Assembly: GCA_037953625.1 (NCBI GenBank)
Contig: CM075650.1
Coordinates: 123,425,706-123,489,705 of the forward strand
Source of the DNA: Crotalaria pallida
Lineage: Eukaryota > Streptophyta > Magnoliopsida > Fabales > Fabaceae
Reading direction: 5' to 3'
DNA length: 64,000 bases
Shown here: in pieces, positions 1 through 12,500 of the stretch
Position numbering within the stretch: the first letter of the stretch is position 1
Layout of the letters: each line of letters begins with the position of its first letter
Position numbers and translations under genes: made by a program
Notes under the pieces: generated by a model
Told to the model about the DNA's origin: nothing
Databases searched by the model: none
Seen by the model: only the letters and a program-made list of their open reading frames with translations

Positions 1-1248
1 GCTTCAAGTCTATCAAAAGGAGATTAATGATCTCCTACAGAAAGGACATATCAGGAAGAGTAAAATTCATTGGTCTTGTGCAGCCTTTTTTGTCAATAAA
101 CAAGCTGAGATTGAACGAGGAACTCCCTTTTAGTCATCAATTATAAGCCCCTTAATGATCTCCTCCAATGGATTAGGTACCCTATTGCTAATAAAAAGGA
201 CCTCTTAGGAAGATTACACTCTACAAAAATCTTCTCCAAATTTGACTTAAAATCTGGATTCTGGCTGATTCAGGTTAATGAAAGTGACCGTTATAAAACT
301 GCCTTCATCGTTCCTTTTGGGCAATATGAATGGAACGTTATGCCATTTGGTCTTAAAAATTCCCCTTCGGAATTCCATAATATTATGAATGAAATCTTTA
401 ATCCTTACTCGCACTTCATCATAGTCAATATTGATGATGTGCTCATCTTTTCCTAGTCTATAGAACAACACTTCAAACATATCAATATTTTCGTTCATAT
501 CATAAAAAGAAATGGTCTTGCTATTTCCAAACCCAAAATCCAACTCTTCCAAACTAAGATCTGTTTTCTAGGTCATGACATTCATCTGGGAACCATTGTT
601 CCTATTAAAAGAGCCATAGAATTTGGAAGAATGTTCCTAAACCAGATCCTAGATAAGAATCAACTGCAAAGATTTCTTGGTTGTCTAAATTACGTAGCTG
701 ACTTCATCCCCCAGTTAAGCAATATCATTAAACCACTCCATGAGCGTCTGAAAAAGACCCCTCCTCCTTGGACAGATATCCACACTAATATTGTTAAGAA
801 TCTTAAAACTCAAATAAAAGAACTTCCTTGTCTTTATCTTCCTAATCCCCAAGCCTTTAAAATTGTTGAGACTGATGCCTCAGACATTGGTTATGGTGGC
901 ATTCTCAAACAACAGGTTTTAGGAAAAGAACATATCATTGCATTTGCATCTAAGCATTGGAATCTTGCACAAAGAAATTACGCAACTGTCAAAAAAGAAG
1001 TTTTATCAATTGTTTTATGCATCTCAAAGTTTCAATCTGATTTACTTAACCAGAAATTCTAGATTCGTGTAGATTGCAAATCTGCTAAAGAAATTTTACA
1101 AAAGGATGTAAAAAAATTTGCTTCAAAGCAAATTTTTGCCAGATGGCAAGCTATATTAAGTGTTTTTGATTTTGACATTGAGTATCTCAAAGGCACTAAT
1201 AATTCTCTCCCTGATTACCTTACACGTGAATATTTACAGGGAAATTAA
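1..1248 (+). pseudogene. Endogenous pararetrovirus polyprotein fragment: reverse transcriptase-RNase H
   Basis: This is the 3' part of a caulimovirid-type polyprotein: the reverse transcriptase fingers and palm, then RNase H, ending at a TAA at 1246-1248. The family signature EWNVMPFGLK is readable near 330-360, and RNase H landmarks are ASDIGYGGILKQ near 880-912 and a C-terminal SLPDYLTREYLQ. It is dead. There is a frameshift near 130, the catalytic YxDD box reads NIDD (near 427-440), and in-frame TAG stops lie at 454-456 and 1060-1062. The window cuts off the upstream domains. The EWNVMPFGLK and YGGILKQ motifs favour Caulimoviridae over Ty3/gypsy. The genus is not assigned. Confidence 0.85.
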
Positions 1249-1264
1249 AACAAGGATTTCAAAA

Positions 1265-1924
1265 ATGCGAGGACGAGGTTGCCCCAGAGGTAAAAAGATT
1301 CAGGATCTTGTAGAAGTTCCACTCAATCAACAACCAGGGTCATCTACCCTCCCTGGGTATTGCACCCAGCAAGGGTCATCCACCCTTTAAACCACTGAGT
1401 CATCAACTCAGTCTCCAAAGAAACAAAAAGCCCAAATAGGAAAACAAACCAAATCAAATTATGGATTCTCACTCCATACTTTAGAAGTCTTATTAGATCA
1501 AGGTCTAACCCATCTTCCAAAAAAGTCATGGGTCGAACAGGCCTCAGATGAAGATGATACGGACTTCACCAATCCTCCTCTATCCCTGATTGTTGATAGG
1601 ATAAAAAAGTCAAGTTTATGAACCCACCAAAGTTCTTAAACCACAAACTAGTTCGTCAAAACAAGAAATCCAAACACCCCATCAACCTCAAACATCCAAA
1701 GAACCAACAAAATATCACAAAAAGGGTAATTATATCCCTGTCATTCAAATGGAACCAGAATTTTGGGACGGAAATCCCAATAGAGTTCCCTCCCGAATTT
1801 TTCCCAAAGATTTTCAATTTCAACCTTTATCTCTAAACAAAACTCAAAGGTTCTATGAATATATTCTTGTAGACACTGACTCCATCTCCATAAAACACCA
1901 TAAATCCTCAACCGATAAGACCTT
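1265..1924 (+). pseudogene. Pararetrovirus downstream ORF, 5' part
   Basis: This reading frame starts 17 bases after the polyprotein stop. Its first part is basic and then Gln/Ser/Pro-rich (MRGRGCPRGKK at the start). It passes a stop near 1388 and a frameshift near 1612, then continues with a conserved-looking segment containing EPEFWDGNPNR and FYEYILVDTDS. I recognise this protein type as one found repeatedly in plant genomes beside caulimovirid polyproteins, but I cannot give it a function. The frame is cut at 1924 by the Ty3/gypsy element and resumes at 13169. The position after the polyprotein suits a second viral ORF. That is an inference. Confidence 0.65.
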
Positions 1925-2320
1925 TGTAACATCCCATATTTTTAATCCCTGATTAATAAAATGCCAATTATAGAGCTTATTTATAATTAATTATTTTTTA
2001 TTTACAAAGTGATTTATTATGAAGGATAATATTAGATAGCTTTTAAATATGAGGAAATAAATATTTTGTACATTAGTCCTTGTCTTGGGACCTATAAGTA
2101 ATTATAAGAAAGGTTTTGGAGGGAAAGAAAATAAAACAATTATTTTTCATAATTTGCCTGAAAGACTCGAATCTTTTAGGAAAGACTCGAGTGGATTGCA
2201 CAGAGTTGCACTCGTGAGTGCGTTTGCTGAGTCACCACTCGGAATACCTCACGAGTTGACACGATTGTAACTCAGCAACACGTCCTTGGACTCGTGTCGT
2301 TGTGCATGAGCATTCAATTG

Positions 2321-2332
2321 AACTATATAAGG
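2321..2332 (+). promoter_or_regulatory. TATA box of the 5' LTR
   Basis: The string ACTATATAAGGC sits about 400 bp into the LTR and is repeated at the equivalent place in the right LTR (near 9950). It is the best core-promoter candidate. No transcription start can be proven from sequence. Confidence 0.6.
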
Positions 2333-3226
2333 CTATGGTTGATGAATCAACCATTCATTTTGCCAATTTCGTGAGTTTTGCTTGAGTTAGGGTTTCCGAT
2401 TTGATTCAATCGATTCTCCTTCTTTGTTTAGAGTTAAGCCACAAATCATACACCAATACAAAGCTCACATCACGAGCTTTGTATAGACACCAAAATTGTG
2501 AGCTGAGAGTTCGTAGTTTGGAAGAATCGAAGCTTGGAAGTCGGGGTTCGTTGCTGTCTCAGGTTTCCTGGAGCTTACTTTGGAGCTCGATTTTGGTATG
2601 CTCAGGCAACCTCTCCATGTGAATCTTGTCTCTTTAGCTAGTACGAATTGTAGAGAGTATATAGAAACTAATTTCCCCAATTTTTATGTCTGTCTTATGC
2701 ATCAACCAATTCAATCTTGGTGCTCTGCTGAAACTGCTCTGTTTCAGTGTGGAGTTTGGGGAATCCAGCTTGGAAGCTAAGTTTTGGTAAAGTCTCTATT
2801 AATTCACGTCTAAGAGGTAAGGGTAAAGCTCTCTATTCACTAGATAGAGTTTAAATTGCATGCATTTGATTAGAGAGCCACCAAGAGACTCTAAGGGCTT
2901 AGTTTGAATAGGGAAATTGGTTTGGAGACCAACCTGTGTTCTAATGTTGTTCTGAGCAAGTTCTATATGTTGCATGTAAGCTATATGCAAGTTGTTTTCA
3001 TGCCAAAAGTGTGTGGAATCGAATTTGATATGTTAAGTTGTTGAAAATGTGTTTTTATGCATAATTGTTGCTCAGATTCGATTCAGTGTAATAAGCTGTT
3101 GTTTAAGTGTTTGAGCATGTTCAATATGTGATATATGAACACTGTGAATCATTGGATTGAACTAGAAAAGGTTAGAATTGAAAATGGTATGTTAAAACCA
3201 AGTTTCCAGTCTGTTCTGTGAGAAAA

Positions 3227-3532
3227 GACTCGAGTACTTGGCTTGATACTCGAGTATTTTGCAATAAAACAGTGTGTCTCTCTGTTATAACACTCGAGTA
3301 CCAGACCCAAAACTCGAGTATCAACTGATGTACAAGAACATTTCCTGATGAAGCACTCGAGTATTCTGGATTTGATGAAGAACACTCGAGTATTCATGAA
3401 TTACTCGAGTAATTTTAAGAATATGAAATCTGACCTTTCTGGAAACATGAATGACTCGAGTAGTCATGAACTACTCGAGCAATCTGGGAAAAACTGAAGA
3501 ACCACTCGAGTAGTCTGAAGAACACTCGAGTA
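3227..3532. repeat. ACTCGAGT palindrome array in the 5' LTR
   Basis: Eleven CTCGAG cores, nearly all embedded in ACTCGAGT, lie at 3229, 3249, 3293, 3313, 3356, 3385, 3404, 3455, 3474, 3505 and 3525. The sequence between them is not itself repeated. A further core lies at 2186. The array is repeated in the right LTR (10873-11177). Confidence 0.95.
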
Positions 3533-3928
3533 TTTTGGCCAAAAACTTAAAAATACCGTTTTTAATTCTGAATCATTCTATTGATACTTTAATGATAATA
3601 ATCCAAGTGATCTAAGACTTAAAAGAAATTGATTGATGATATGGTTATTTCCGTTTGGATGACGGGACGTTGCTCGGGTGGCACGTCATAACGTTGCTCG
3701 GGTGGCACGTTACATATTGAAATATACCAATCAGTTTCTTTAAGTTAAGATATTACATTCGTTTTTGAGTTTGGATGTTAGATCGTTTATTCATGTTCGG
3801 GTGACATGAGGAGGACCTCTGGAAATACTAAAAGTTGCTACTAGCTCGATGACACATTAAGGTGGACAATGTGGGCAGAATGTGATATACTGTTGATTTG
3901 ATGTTTCAACGGTGTGATGCACACAAGT

Positions 3929-4150
3929 GGTAAGGTTTACGTTTTGGCGATGTGACGTTCATCAGACATGGTGACGTTTATCACCTCTGTTCTGTATCAC
4001 AAGTGATAAGGTTTACGTCCTTAGGCGACGTGACGTTCATCAGATGTAATGACATTTTTTATCACACCCGTTGTATGTTGAGAAGTGATAGGTTTACGTC
4101 CTTGGGCGACGTGGCGTTCACCATGTAGTGTGACGTTTTTATCACTTCCG
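3929..4150 (+). repeat. Three imperfect tandem repeats rich in ACGT cores
   Basis: Three units of about 70-80 bp follow the pattern AAGTGATAAGGTTTACGTCC, then a GGCGACGTGACGTTCA block, then TGACGTTTTTATCAC. Each unit carries several ACGT cores, the core bound by plant bZIP factors, and GTGATAAG/TATCAC arms that could pair. The same three units occur in the right LTR near 11570-11790. Confidence 0.8.
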
Positions 4151-4464
4151 AGCTAGTACGCCATACGTTCTGATAACGTATTCGTGATCTGGGAATGCAC
4201 TGTTGTATTGGACTGACGTCTATGAGGACATTAGATGGAGAATCTCAGAAAAAGAAGAATGTCAGGCATCATGCCACTTATCCTTAATTAAGTTAAGGCT
4301 TGATATCAAGAATGAGTGTGAACATCTTATTTGCATTAAGTGTTTGCTAAGTGTTAACTGTGGTTGTTAACTGATTTGGGGTTATCTGTGCATAAGTATG
4401 TTGCTTAAACATTTATGCTCTATTGATTATGTGTATAGAATTGCTTACCCCTATGCCCTTGTAG

Positions 4465-4938
4465 GTGATGTCACGTTACATCGCTTGCAACGAGATCCGC
4501 CCACTTCTTAGTGGCATATGGATCTACGAGGATCTCCGAGTGGTGTATGAGGGGAAGGTAGAAATTACTTTTTATCACCCTAACCCACTGATTCGGTTCC
4601 GTCCTCGTAGGTTTAGGAATCCCATCATATACACTATGCACGTACCAACTTTTTATACTTACCATGGGTCATCTCCCACTCGGCCAGCTCGCTCGTATCA
4701 CGGTTTTCAATTCCAACCTACCCGCTCACATCCTTTTTCTTTTAGAGTCATTCGAGAGGAGACTCCCCTATCTATTTCAAGGAGTCCTATTAAGGTCACG
4801 ACTTCATCAGACCTTGTACCCAGTGGTAGGGTACCTACTCCTTCAAATAAGATCAAGGAGGATCCTGTTGAAGACAAGAGCGGAGGCGAGCCTGTCGTTC
4901 ATTTTATCGGGAGTCAATGGAAAGGCGATGATCCCTAG
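4465..4938 (+). CDS. Open frame inside the LTR, product unknown
   Basis: This 157-codon frame lies in the U5-side part of the left LTR. Its predicted product is basic and rich in Arg, Pro, Ser and His, without a recognised domain, membrane segment or signal peptide. The right LTR keeps the same frame (12112-12519, 135 codons), with a deletion of about 150 bp near the end that leaves the frame open into a different C-terminus. It may simply be a frame that stayed open in a transcribed repeat. A string like a 3' splice site (CCCTTGTAG, then GTGATG) stands just before it. Evidence for a real protein is weak. Confidence 0.25.
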   Translation: MMSRYIACNEIRPLLSGIWIYEDLRVVYEGKVEITFYHPNPLIRFRPRRFRNPIIYTMHVPTFYTYHGSSPTRPARSYHGFQFQPTRSHPFSFRVIREETPLSISRSPIKVTTSSDLVPSGRVPTPSNKIKEDPVEDKSGGEPVVHFIGSQWKGDDP

Positions 4939-5676
4939 GTATGTGCATAAGGTAAATGATGAGGATCAGGGATCCGGTGTGATGGATGCTGTGGGGAGCT
5001 TTGCTGCTGCTGATGATGTTGGATGATGATTGTTGCTACTTCTTGGAAACTTCTACTACTACTGCTGCTACCAGTGTCATGAGACCAGCCTTAGAGTTTT
5101 ATATTTTGTTATGTATATCTTGTGGAAATTCCTTTTGAAAACTCTTGAGTTATGGTCCATTTTGATGTACTTATATATATACATAGCTTTATGGACTTGT
5201 AATGGGATTTCGGAGATCTTTACCGCTGGATTATGTATTTCGTACCATTTTATAAAATCTGTTATATTATGGTTTATTACATAGTCCTTTTATTTCCGCT
5301 TACTCTGATATTGATTTAAAAAGAATTTGGCTATGACATTTTGAAATGGTATCAGTTGTTTAGATGAAAAACTGGATGGCATTACTTAAGTTATGTTATA
5401 TGAAATATAATACATCCTATTTTCAAAGAGAATGTTGTCTAAGATTTGCGAAATTAGTTTTTGAGCAAAGCAAATGTCGAATTCGATTTTAAAAAGTAAT
5501 ACGTAAATTATTCTCCAAATGTCTTATGTCTTGGTTTGTGCACCCGACTCTTTAGAAAATAAGAAGAAGTATTTTGAATCCAGTATTTTCTAATATTAAA
5601 CAGGTCCATATATTCTCAAGTAATAGCATTTAGTTTGTATTAATTACTTGAGTTATTTTGAGGGTGTCACACTTAG

Positions 5677-5688
5677 TGGTATCAGAGC
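5677..5688 (+). other. Primer binding site (tRNA-iMet)
   Basis: TGGTATCAGAGC, complementary to the 3' end of plant initiator tRNA-Met, sits five bases after the left LTR. This fixes the element's orientation as +. Confidence 0.9.
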
Positions 5689-5928
5689 AAAAGTCAGATC
5701 CTGTAGTAGTTGAAGTAGCTCCAGAAAGGCAGTCATAAACATCAAGCAGGTATCGATAGGGCATAATTATTGTTTTGAATACTAGTATTTTGCTCGAATT
5801 GAGCAATTAATACAAAATGGAAATCAAATGCATTGTTGAGAGCTATTGTTATAGTCTTAGTATAGGCTGTGTGATGAATGTTTCTTTAGTCCATCATATG
5901 TGACCATGAGCCATAGTGCAGGTCTATT

Positions 5929-7029
5929 ATGACAACTAGAAACCAAAATCGCACCGACTCGATATTAGAGAGAGTCACCGCTGTGTTGGAGTCTTTGCAG
6001 CAATGTCAACAATAGCAATCTCAACAACCACCTATCGATATGATGTTGGTAATTCAGAAGCTAAGAGTTTGACGGATTTTAGAAGTTGTAATCCACCTAA
6101 GTTCGAAGGAGGATTTAAGCCTGAGGAGGCTAATAAGTGGAGTCATACTATGGATAAGATCTTCAGAACATTAGGCTGCACTGAGGCTCAGAAGGTGGCA
6201 TATGCAGTTTATATGTTAGAAGACGAGGCTGAGAACTGGTGGAATCACACAGTTCAGCTCCTACACTATGAAGGAAGGGATATTAACTGGGGGGGTGTTT
6301 ACGGAGAAGTTTCTCAATAAATACTTCTCGGAAGACTTAAGAAGGAAGAAGGAAGTTTAGTTTCTGCAATTAAAGCAAGGAGACATGAGTGTGGGCGAGT
6401 ACGCATCTAAGTTCGAGGAACTGATGAAGTACTCTCCCTACTATCAAAACAATACCGATGAGAGGAGCAAATGCATCAAGTTTGAAAGTGGCTTGAGACC
6501 TGAACTGAAATCTGTTTTTAGTTATCAGAAGATTCAAAGTTTTCCTACTTTGGTAGATATGTGTCGGATGTATGAGGATGACAAGAAGGCTGAGGTATTA
6601 GCTGATCAGGCAAAGGGTAACCAGCAGAGTTATGGACCACAAAGAACGAAAAGATTTAATCATCAGAATAAGGGTCCATATTTTGATCAGAACCGAGGCA
6701 AAGGAAGAATTAAAGTTAAGGATGGGGTCAGGTCTCGCAGTAATGCTCCTTACTGTGAGAAGTGCAAGCATCATCATTATGGAAGAATCTGCTGGGCAAC
6801 AAGTAATTGCTTCAACTGTGGAAAGCAGGGTCATATTGCACGATACTGCAGAGAATCTGTGAAAAGTAACCACATCAGACTTGCTAGCAAACCAAAGACT
6901 CACGGCAAAATGTTTACCCTGAATAGAGTAGAAGTTAACCAATCTCCTGATCTCGTACAAGGTGACCATTTACTTAAAAACCAACTTTGCATGATTGTGT
7001 TCGATTTACCCATTCTTTGCTTATTGTAA
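5929..7029 (+). pseudogene. Chromovirus-like Gag (broken)
   Basis: The Gag coding region starts at an ATG at 5929 (MTTRNQN...). A premature TAG comes at about codon 29 in a glutamine-rich run, followed by frameshifts near 6040 and 6310. The capsid region is recognisable by FRSCNPPKFEGG, EAENWW, LKQGDMSVGEYASKFEEL and CIKFESGLRPELK. A CCHC zinc knuckle, CFNCGKQGHIARYC, is coded near 6808-6850. After it the frame runs on to a stop at 7027-7029. The same capsid order appears in the chromovirus at 47726, so this is most likely a related lineage. It cannot make a full Gag. Confidence 0.85.
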
Positions 7030-9519
7030 AGGTGTGAATAGGTTGAAGTCGGATTCACCTAATTGCTTTAAAATTAGAGACCCTACGAACTTACCCAAAT
7101 TTGTTTCTAAAGTCTGTTTAGATTAAAGTGTCGAGGTATTCGATCACGACACTAAGATAAATTTGATCCACCACCCTTTATCACATTTGGATGTGATTTT
7201 GGGGAAGGTTAACATTTCCTCCTGTGTTACTCCTACTCGATTCATGCCAAAGTATTGGAGTATACTTTCATGTGTCGAGGCCAGGACATGGAAGGAGATA
7301 GTTTTAATAAAGGAAGGTAGATGTGTATGCATCGAAGTGATTGAATACACACAAGGTGATACACTTGACACATGACTTGAGCTTTGCAACGATCATAGTT
7401 GCTTTGAGGGCTTGAGGCCTTGAGGCCTTTCCCCGTGCCACTACGCTTTAAGTGTTAATGACCCTAGAGAGTCGAAGTAATTGTTCAATCAAGAGGAGTT
7501 GAACAAGGGACGATGCCGACGGACATAATTTTAAAGGCTCCTGATTGGAGACTCTGTCGTTGTTATGACAAAGCAAATGAGGAAGCAATCATAATGGGCT
7601 GAAAGGCAACTCATGTGAGCTCTATGGGGGTTAAGGAAGTGGTTTTAAGGAGTCTAATAGATTCGAGCTTGATGATACAAGTAGACCGACGAGAAGTAAG
7701 AAGGGAAGGTTGCAAATCACAATAGAATTCCTAACTCGAATTCGTTAATTGCAACAAAGGACTGAAGAGCTAAGGACAAATAAGAGATTGATTTCGAAAA
7801 GGAAGAAACCTAAGTTCCATAGGGGACGTTCTAAGGACAAGAATTTGAATTCCGGATGATTTGGAAATTGAAGGCTAATTATTGAATTAAGCAAAATGGA
7901 TGAGTGAAGGTTATACCACTTATATGCTAAGTGGTGAAGCTAAGACATAGTGGAACTATGTAAATCTGATATTGGAAGCAAAGGATTGACATGTTACTCA
8001 AGAATTACTCAAGGATGAAGTCTCTGGAAATTAGAAAGGAGATTGAATTGTTGTAAATAAAGTAGGGCAATATGAATTTCGGGAAAACATTGCCAAATTC
8101 AAAAGATTGGGGAAGTGTGTTGTATTGCAATTTTGATGGAAGGTTCAAACATGTGGAGTCCGAAAAAAATTGATGTCCGAATTTCAAACCAGTTATCAAC
8201 CATTGAGGAATAAGGGATTTCCTGACATTAGTAAGCATGTGTAGAATCGGTAAGGATGATGGCAAAAGCATAGGAAGCTTATAAAAACAGGTGTTTGAGA
8301 TCAGTATAAGAGTAAAAAGGGGATAAGTAAATTAATTCTAGGGACCAGAATTTCATGCATAAGGGATTGAAGAAACCTCAATTGCATGAAAGTAACTGAA
8401 AAGTCGATGGAAAGAAATTATTTGTCAATTTTAAAGTGAGAAGGTAAGGCGCATCGTCATGGACTGAATAGTGATGTACGGAAAGGAATATTTGATTTCA
8501 GTCGCAAGGAAAATGAAGTCTTATTCGCCGGATTGTTTGAGGGAGAAATGCAAGAAGGGAATGGTCGACCAAAAAATCAAGAGTGGAAGAGTTATCCATC
8601 CTGTTAGGATACAAGTTAGGTTTGGATATAGGTAGCCTGAGTTATCCCTTCGCCGATCTGAAATAAAGTAGTCAAATGTTTTCGATTGCGTTAATTAAAT
8701 CTTGTAATTCGAATATCTGAGCAAGTCTTTAACTTGAATTTATGTGATCAAAACCCTTATCACAGTTGGATGTGATAAATGTCTTTGGGCACTACAGAGA
8801 GAGAAAGATCAGTTAAGACTAGAGAGATTAACAACCACCGGGATAGGACAAGTATTTGTCTCCCCAATGGAAGTTTCTCTAGAACTTGGGTATCTGACTA
8901 AGTCTGATAGTGACAATAATGTTCTTTATCTTTAAGTTCATCTAAATTAAAGGTAAATCATATAGTCTTTCTTGAGAAAGATTAAATCAGAGAGGGATGA
9001 TTTCATTACTGATAATTTAAATATTAGGACTGATCACCCTAATGATTACAACTGTTAAGAAATGAAGTCATACGAATAATTCCTTACTCGTGCCCGAGTG
9101 ATCAGAGTGCGCAGCTGGACAAGTTTTTCCTCAAAAAGATCTCTGGAAAATGTTTTAATTGAGGAGTATATATATACATATATTTTAAAGGTATTATTCG
9201 AAAAAAATTTTGGTCAAAAGATTTCATTTGAAGTAATTGCAAGATAATTTTTGAGGAAGTTTAAGAAAAACCCTTTTATATGAACAAGGATTTGTATATG
9301 CTTTGGAATGCAAAAGTTTTATTTGAGAAAAGGTTCATTTGAAATATTTTGTGAAACGTTTTGGGTCAGAAAGTTTGAAAAAGTATAAGAAAATTCCTTT
9401 TAAGTGAGGAAGGGTTCTCCCTAATTATATTTTGAAAATATATATAACATCAGAACAACCATTTGTGTAACCTTGGAAATTATAGAATCTTTAAAGAAAG
9501 AATTTCGGGGTCGAAATTC
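7030..9519 (+). other. Eroded interior of the Ty3/gypsy element, no pol
   Basis: This 2.5-kb stretch stands where pol should be. A short piece resembling the end of a protease (LSHLDVILG) is readable near 7178-7204. I see no reverse transcriptase YxDD/FIDD box, RNase H or integrase D,D,E pattern in any frame, and the remaining frames are short. It reads as a scrambled or replaced pol region. Confidence 0.6.
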
Positions 9520-9537
9520 CTTTTAAGTGGGGAAGAG
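9520..9537 (+). other. Polypurine tract of the Ty3/gypsy element
   Basis: The purine-rich TTTAAGTGGGGAAGAG directly abuts the right LTR. This is the expected priming site for second-strand synthesis. Confidence 0.8.
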
Positions 9538-12500
9538 TGTAACATCCCAGATTTTTAATTCCTGATTAATAAAATGCTAATTATAGAGCTTATTTTATAA
9601 TTAATTATTTTTTACTTACAAAGTGATTTATTATGAATGATAATATTAGATAGCTTTTAAATATGAGGAAATAAATATTTTGCACATTAGTCCCTGTCTT
9701 GGGACCTATAAGTAATTATAAGAAAAGGTTTTGGAGGGAAAGAAAATAAAACAATTATTTTTCATAATTTGCCTGAAAGACTCGAGTCTTTCCTGAGTCT
9801 TTCAGGAAATACTCGAGTGGATTGCACAGAGTTGCACTCGTGAGTGCGTTTGCTGAGTCACCACTCGGAATACCTCACGAGTTGACACGATTGCAACTCA
9901 GCAACACGTCCTTAGACTCGTGTCGTTGGGCATGAGCATTCAGTTGAACTATATAAGGCTATGGTTGATGAATCAACCATTCATTTTGCCAATTTCGTGA
10001 GTTTTGCTTGAGTTAGGGTTTCCGATTTGATTCAATCGATTCTCCTTCTATGTTTAGAGTTAAGCCACAAATCATACACGAATACAAAGCTCACATCACG
10101 AGCTTTGTATAGACACCAAAATTGTGAGCTGAGAGTTCGTAGTTTGGAAGAATCGAAGCTTGGAAGTCGGGGTTCGTTGCTGTCTCAGGTTTCCTGGAGC
10201 TTACTTTGGAGCTCGATTTTGGTAAGCTCAGGCAACCTCTCCATGTGAATCTTGTCTCTTTAGCTAGTACGAATTATAGAGAGTATATAGAAACTAATTT
10301 CCCCAATTTTTATGTCTATCTTATGCATCAACCAATTCAATCTTGGTGCTCTGCTGAAACTGCTCTGTTTCAGTGTGGAGTTTGGGGAATCCAGCTTGGA
10401 AGCTAAGTTTTGGTAAAGTCTCTGTTAATTCACGTCTAAGAGGTAAGGGGAAAGCTCTCTATTCACTAGATAGAGTTTAAATTGCATGCATTTGATTAGA
10501 GAGCCACCAAGAGGCTCTAAGGGCTTAGTTTGAATAGGGAAATTGGTTTGGAGACCAACCTGTGTTCTAATGTTGTTCTGAGCAAGTTCTATATGTTGCA
10601 TGTAAGCTATATGCAAGTTGTTTTGATGCCAAAAGTGTGTGGAATAGAATTTGATATGTTAAGTTGTTGAAAATGTGTTTTTATGCATAATTGTTGCTCG
10701 GATTCGATTCAGTGTAATAAGTTGTTGTTTAAGTGTTTGAGCATGTTCAATATGTGATATATGAACACTGTGAATCATTGGATTGAACTAGAAAAGGTTA
10801 TAATTGAAAATGGTATGTTAAAACCAAGTTTCCAATCTGTTCTGTGAGAAAAGATTCGAGTACTTGGCTTGATACTCGAGTATTTTGCAATAAAACAGTG
10901 TGTCTCTCTGTTATAACACTCGAGTACCAGACCCAGAACTCGAGTATCAACTGATGTACAAGAACATTTTCTGATGAACCACTCGAGTAGTGCATGATTC
11001 ACTCGAGTATTCTGGATTTGATGAAGAACACTCGAGTATTCATGAATTACTCGAGTAATTTTAAGAATATGAAATCTGACCTTTCTGGAAACATGAATGA
11101 CTCGAGTAGTCATGAACTACTCGAGCAATCTGGGAAAAACTAAAGAACCACTCGAGTAGTCTGAAGAACACTCGAGTATTTTGGCCAAAAACTTAAAAAT
11201 ACCATTTTTAATTCTGAATCATTCTATTGATACTTTAATGATAATAATCCAAGTGATCTAAGACTTAAAAGAAATTGATTGATGATATGGTTATTTCCGT
11301 TTGGATGACGGGACGTTGCTCGGGTGGCACATCATAACGTTGCTCGGGTGGCACGTTACATATTGAAATATACCAATCAGTTTCTTTCAGTTAAGATATT
11401 ACATTCGTTTTTGAGTTTGGATGTTAGATCGTTTATTCATGTTCGGGTGACATGAGGAGGACCTCTGGAAATACTAAAAGTTGCTACTAGCTCGATGACA
11501 CATTAAGGTGGACAATGTGGGCAGAATGTGATATACTGTTGATTTGATGTTTCAACGGTGTGATGCACACAAGTGGTAAAGTTTACGTTTTGGCGACGTG
11601 ACGTTCATCAGACATGGTGACGTTTATCACCTCTGTTGTGTATCACAAGTGATAAGGTTTACGTCCTTAGGCTACATGACGTTCATCAGATGTGATGACG
11701 TTTTTTTATCACACCCGTTGTATGTTGAGAAGTGATAAGTTTACGTCCTTGGGCGACGTGGCGTTCACCAGGTAGTGTGACGTTTTTATCACTTCCGAGC
11801 TAGTACGCCATACGTTCTGATAACGTATTCGTGATCTGGGAATGCACTGTTGTATTGGACTGACGTCTGTGAGGACATTAGATGGAGAATCTCAGAAAAA
11901 GAAGAATGTCAGGCATCATGCCACTTATCCTTAATTAAGTTAAGGCTTGATATCAAGATTGAGTGTGAACATCTTATTTGCATTAAGTGTTTGCTAAGTG
12001 TTAACTGTGGTTGTTAACTGATTTGGGGTTGTCTGTGCATAAGTATGTTGCTTAAACATTTATGCTCTATTGATTATGTGTATAGAATTGCTTACTCTTA
12101 TGCCCTTGTAGGTGATGTCACGTTACATCGCTTGCAACGAGATCCGCCCACTTCTTAGTGGCATATGGATCTACGAGGATCTCCGAGTGGTGTATGAGGG
12201 GAAGGTAGAAATTACTTTTTATCACCCTAACCCACTGATTCGGTTCCGTCCTCGTAGGTTTAGGAATCCCATCATATACACTATGCACGTACCAAATTTT
12301 TATACTTACCATGGGTCATCTCCCACTCGGCCAGCTCGCTCGTATCACGGTTTTCAATTCCAACCTACCCGCTCACATCCTTTTTCTTTTAGAGTCATTC
12401 GAGAGGAGACTCCCCCATCTATTTCAAGGAGTCCTATTAAGGTCACGACTTCATCAGACCTTGTACCCGGTGTGATGGATGCTGTGGGGAGCTTTGCTGC

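Larger units (their letters stand above)
1925..5671 (+). repeat. 5' LTR of the Ty3/gypsy element
   Basis: A 3.7-kb LTR beginning TGTAACATCCC and ending GTGTCACA. A TATA-like box (ACTATATAAGGC) lies near 2321-2332, so transcription probably starts near 2355 and most of the LTR is transcribed. Downstream are an array of ACTCGAGT palindromes (3227-3532), three imperfect repeats rich in ACGT (3929-4150) and an open frame at 4465-4938. Confidence 0.92.

Noticed and set aside
247..552. Minus-strand open frame over the pararetrovirus reverse transcriptase
   Set aside because: It mirrors the + strand RT, which has clear family motifs, and shows no domain of its own.
2401..2780. Small open frames in the left LTR, repeated at 10027-10406
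   Set aside because: They lie in the LTR leader just after the TATA box, are short and overlapping, and have no recognisable product. They repeat only because the LTR repeats.
3227..3532. CRISPR-like array
   Set aside because: The repeated word is only 8 bp and the spacing is irregular; plant nuclear context and absence of cas genes rule it out.
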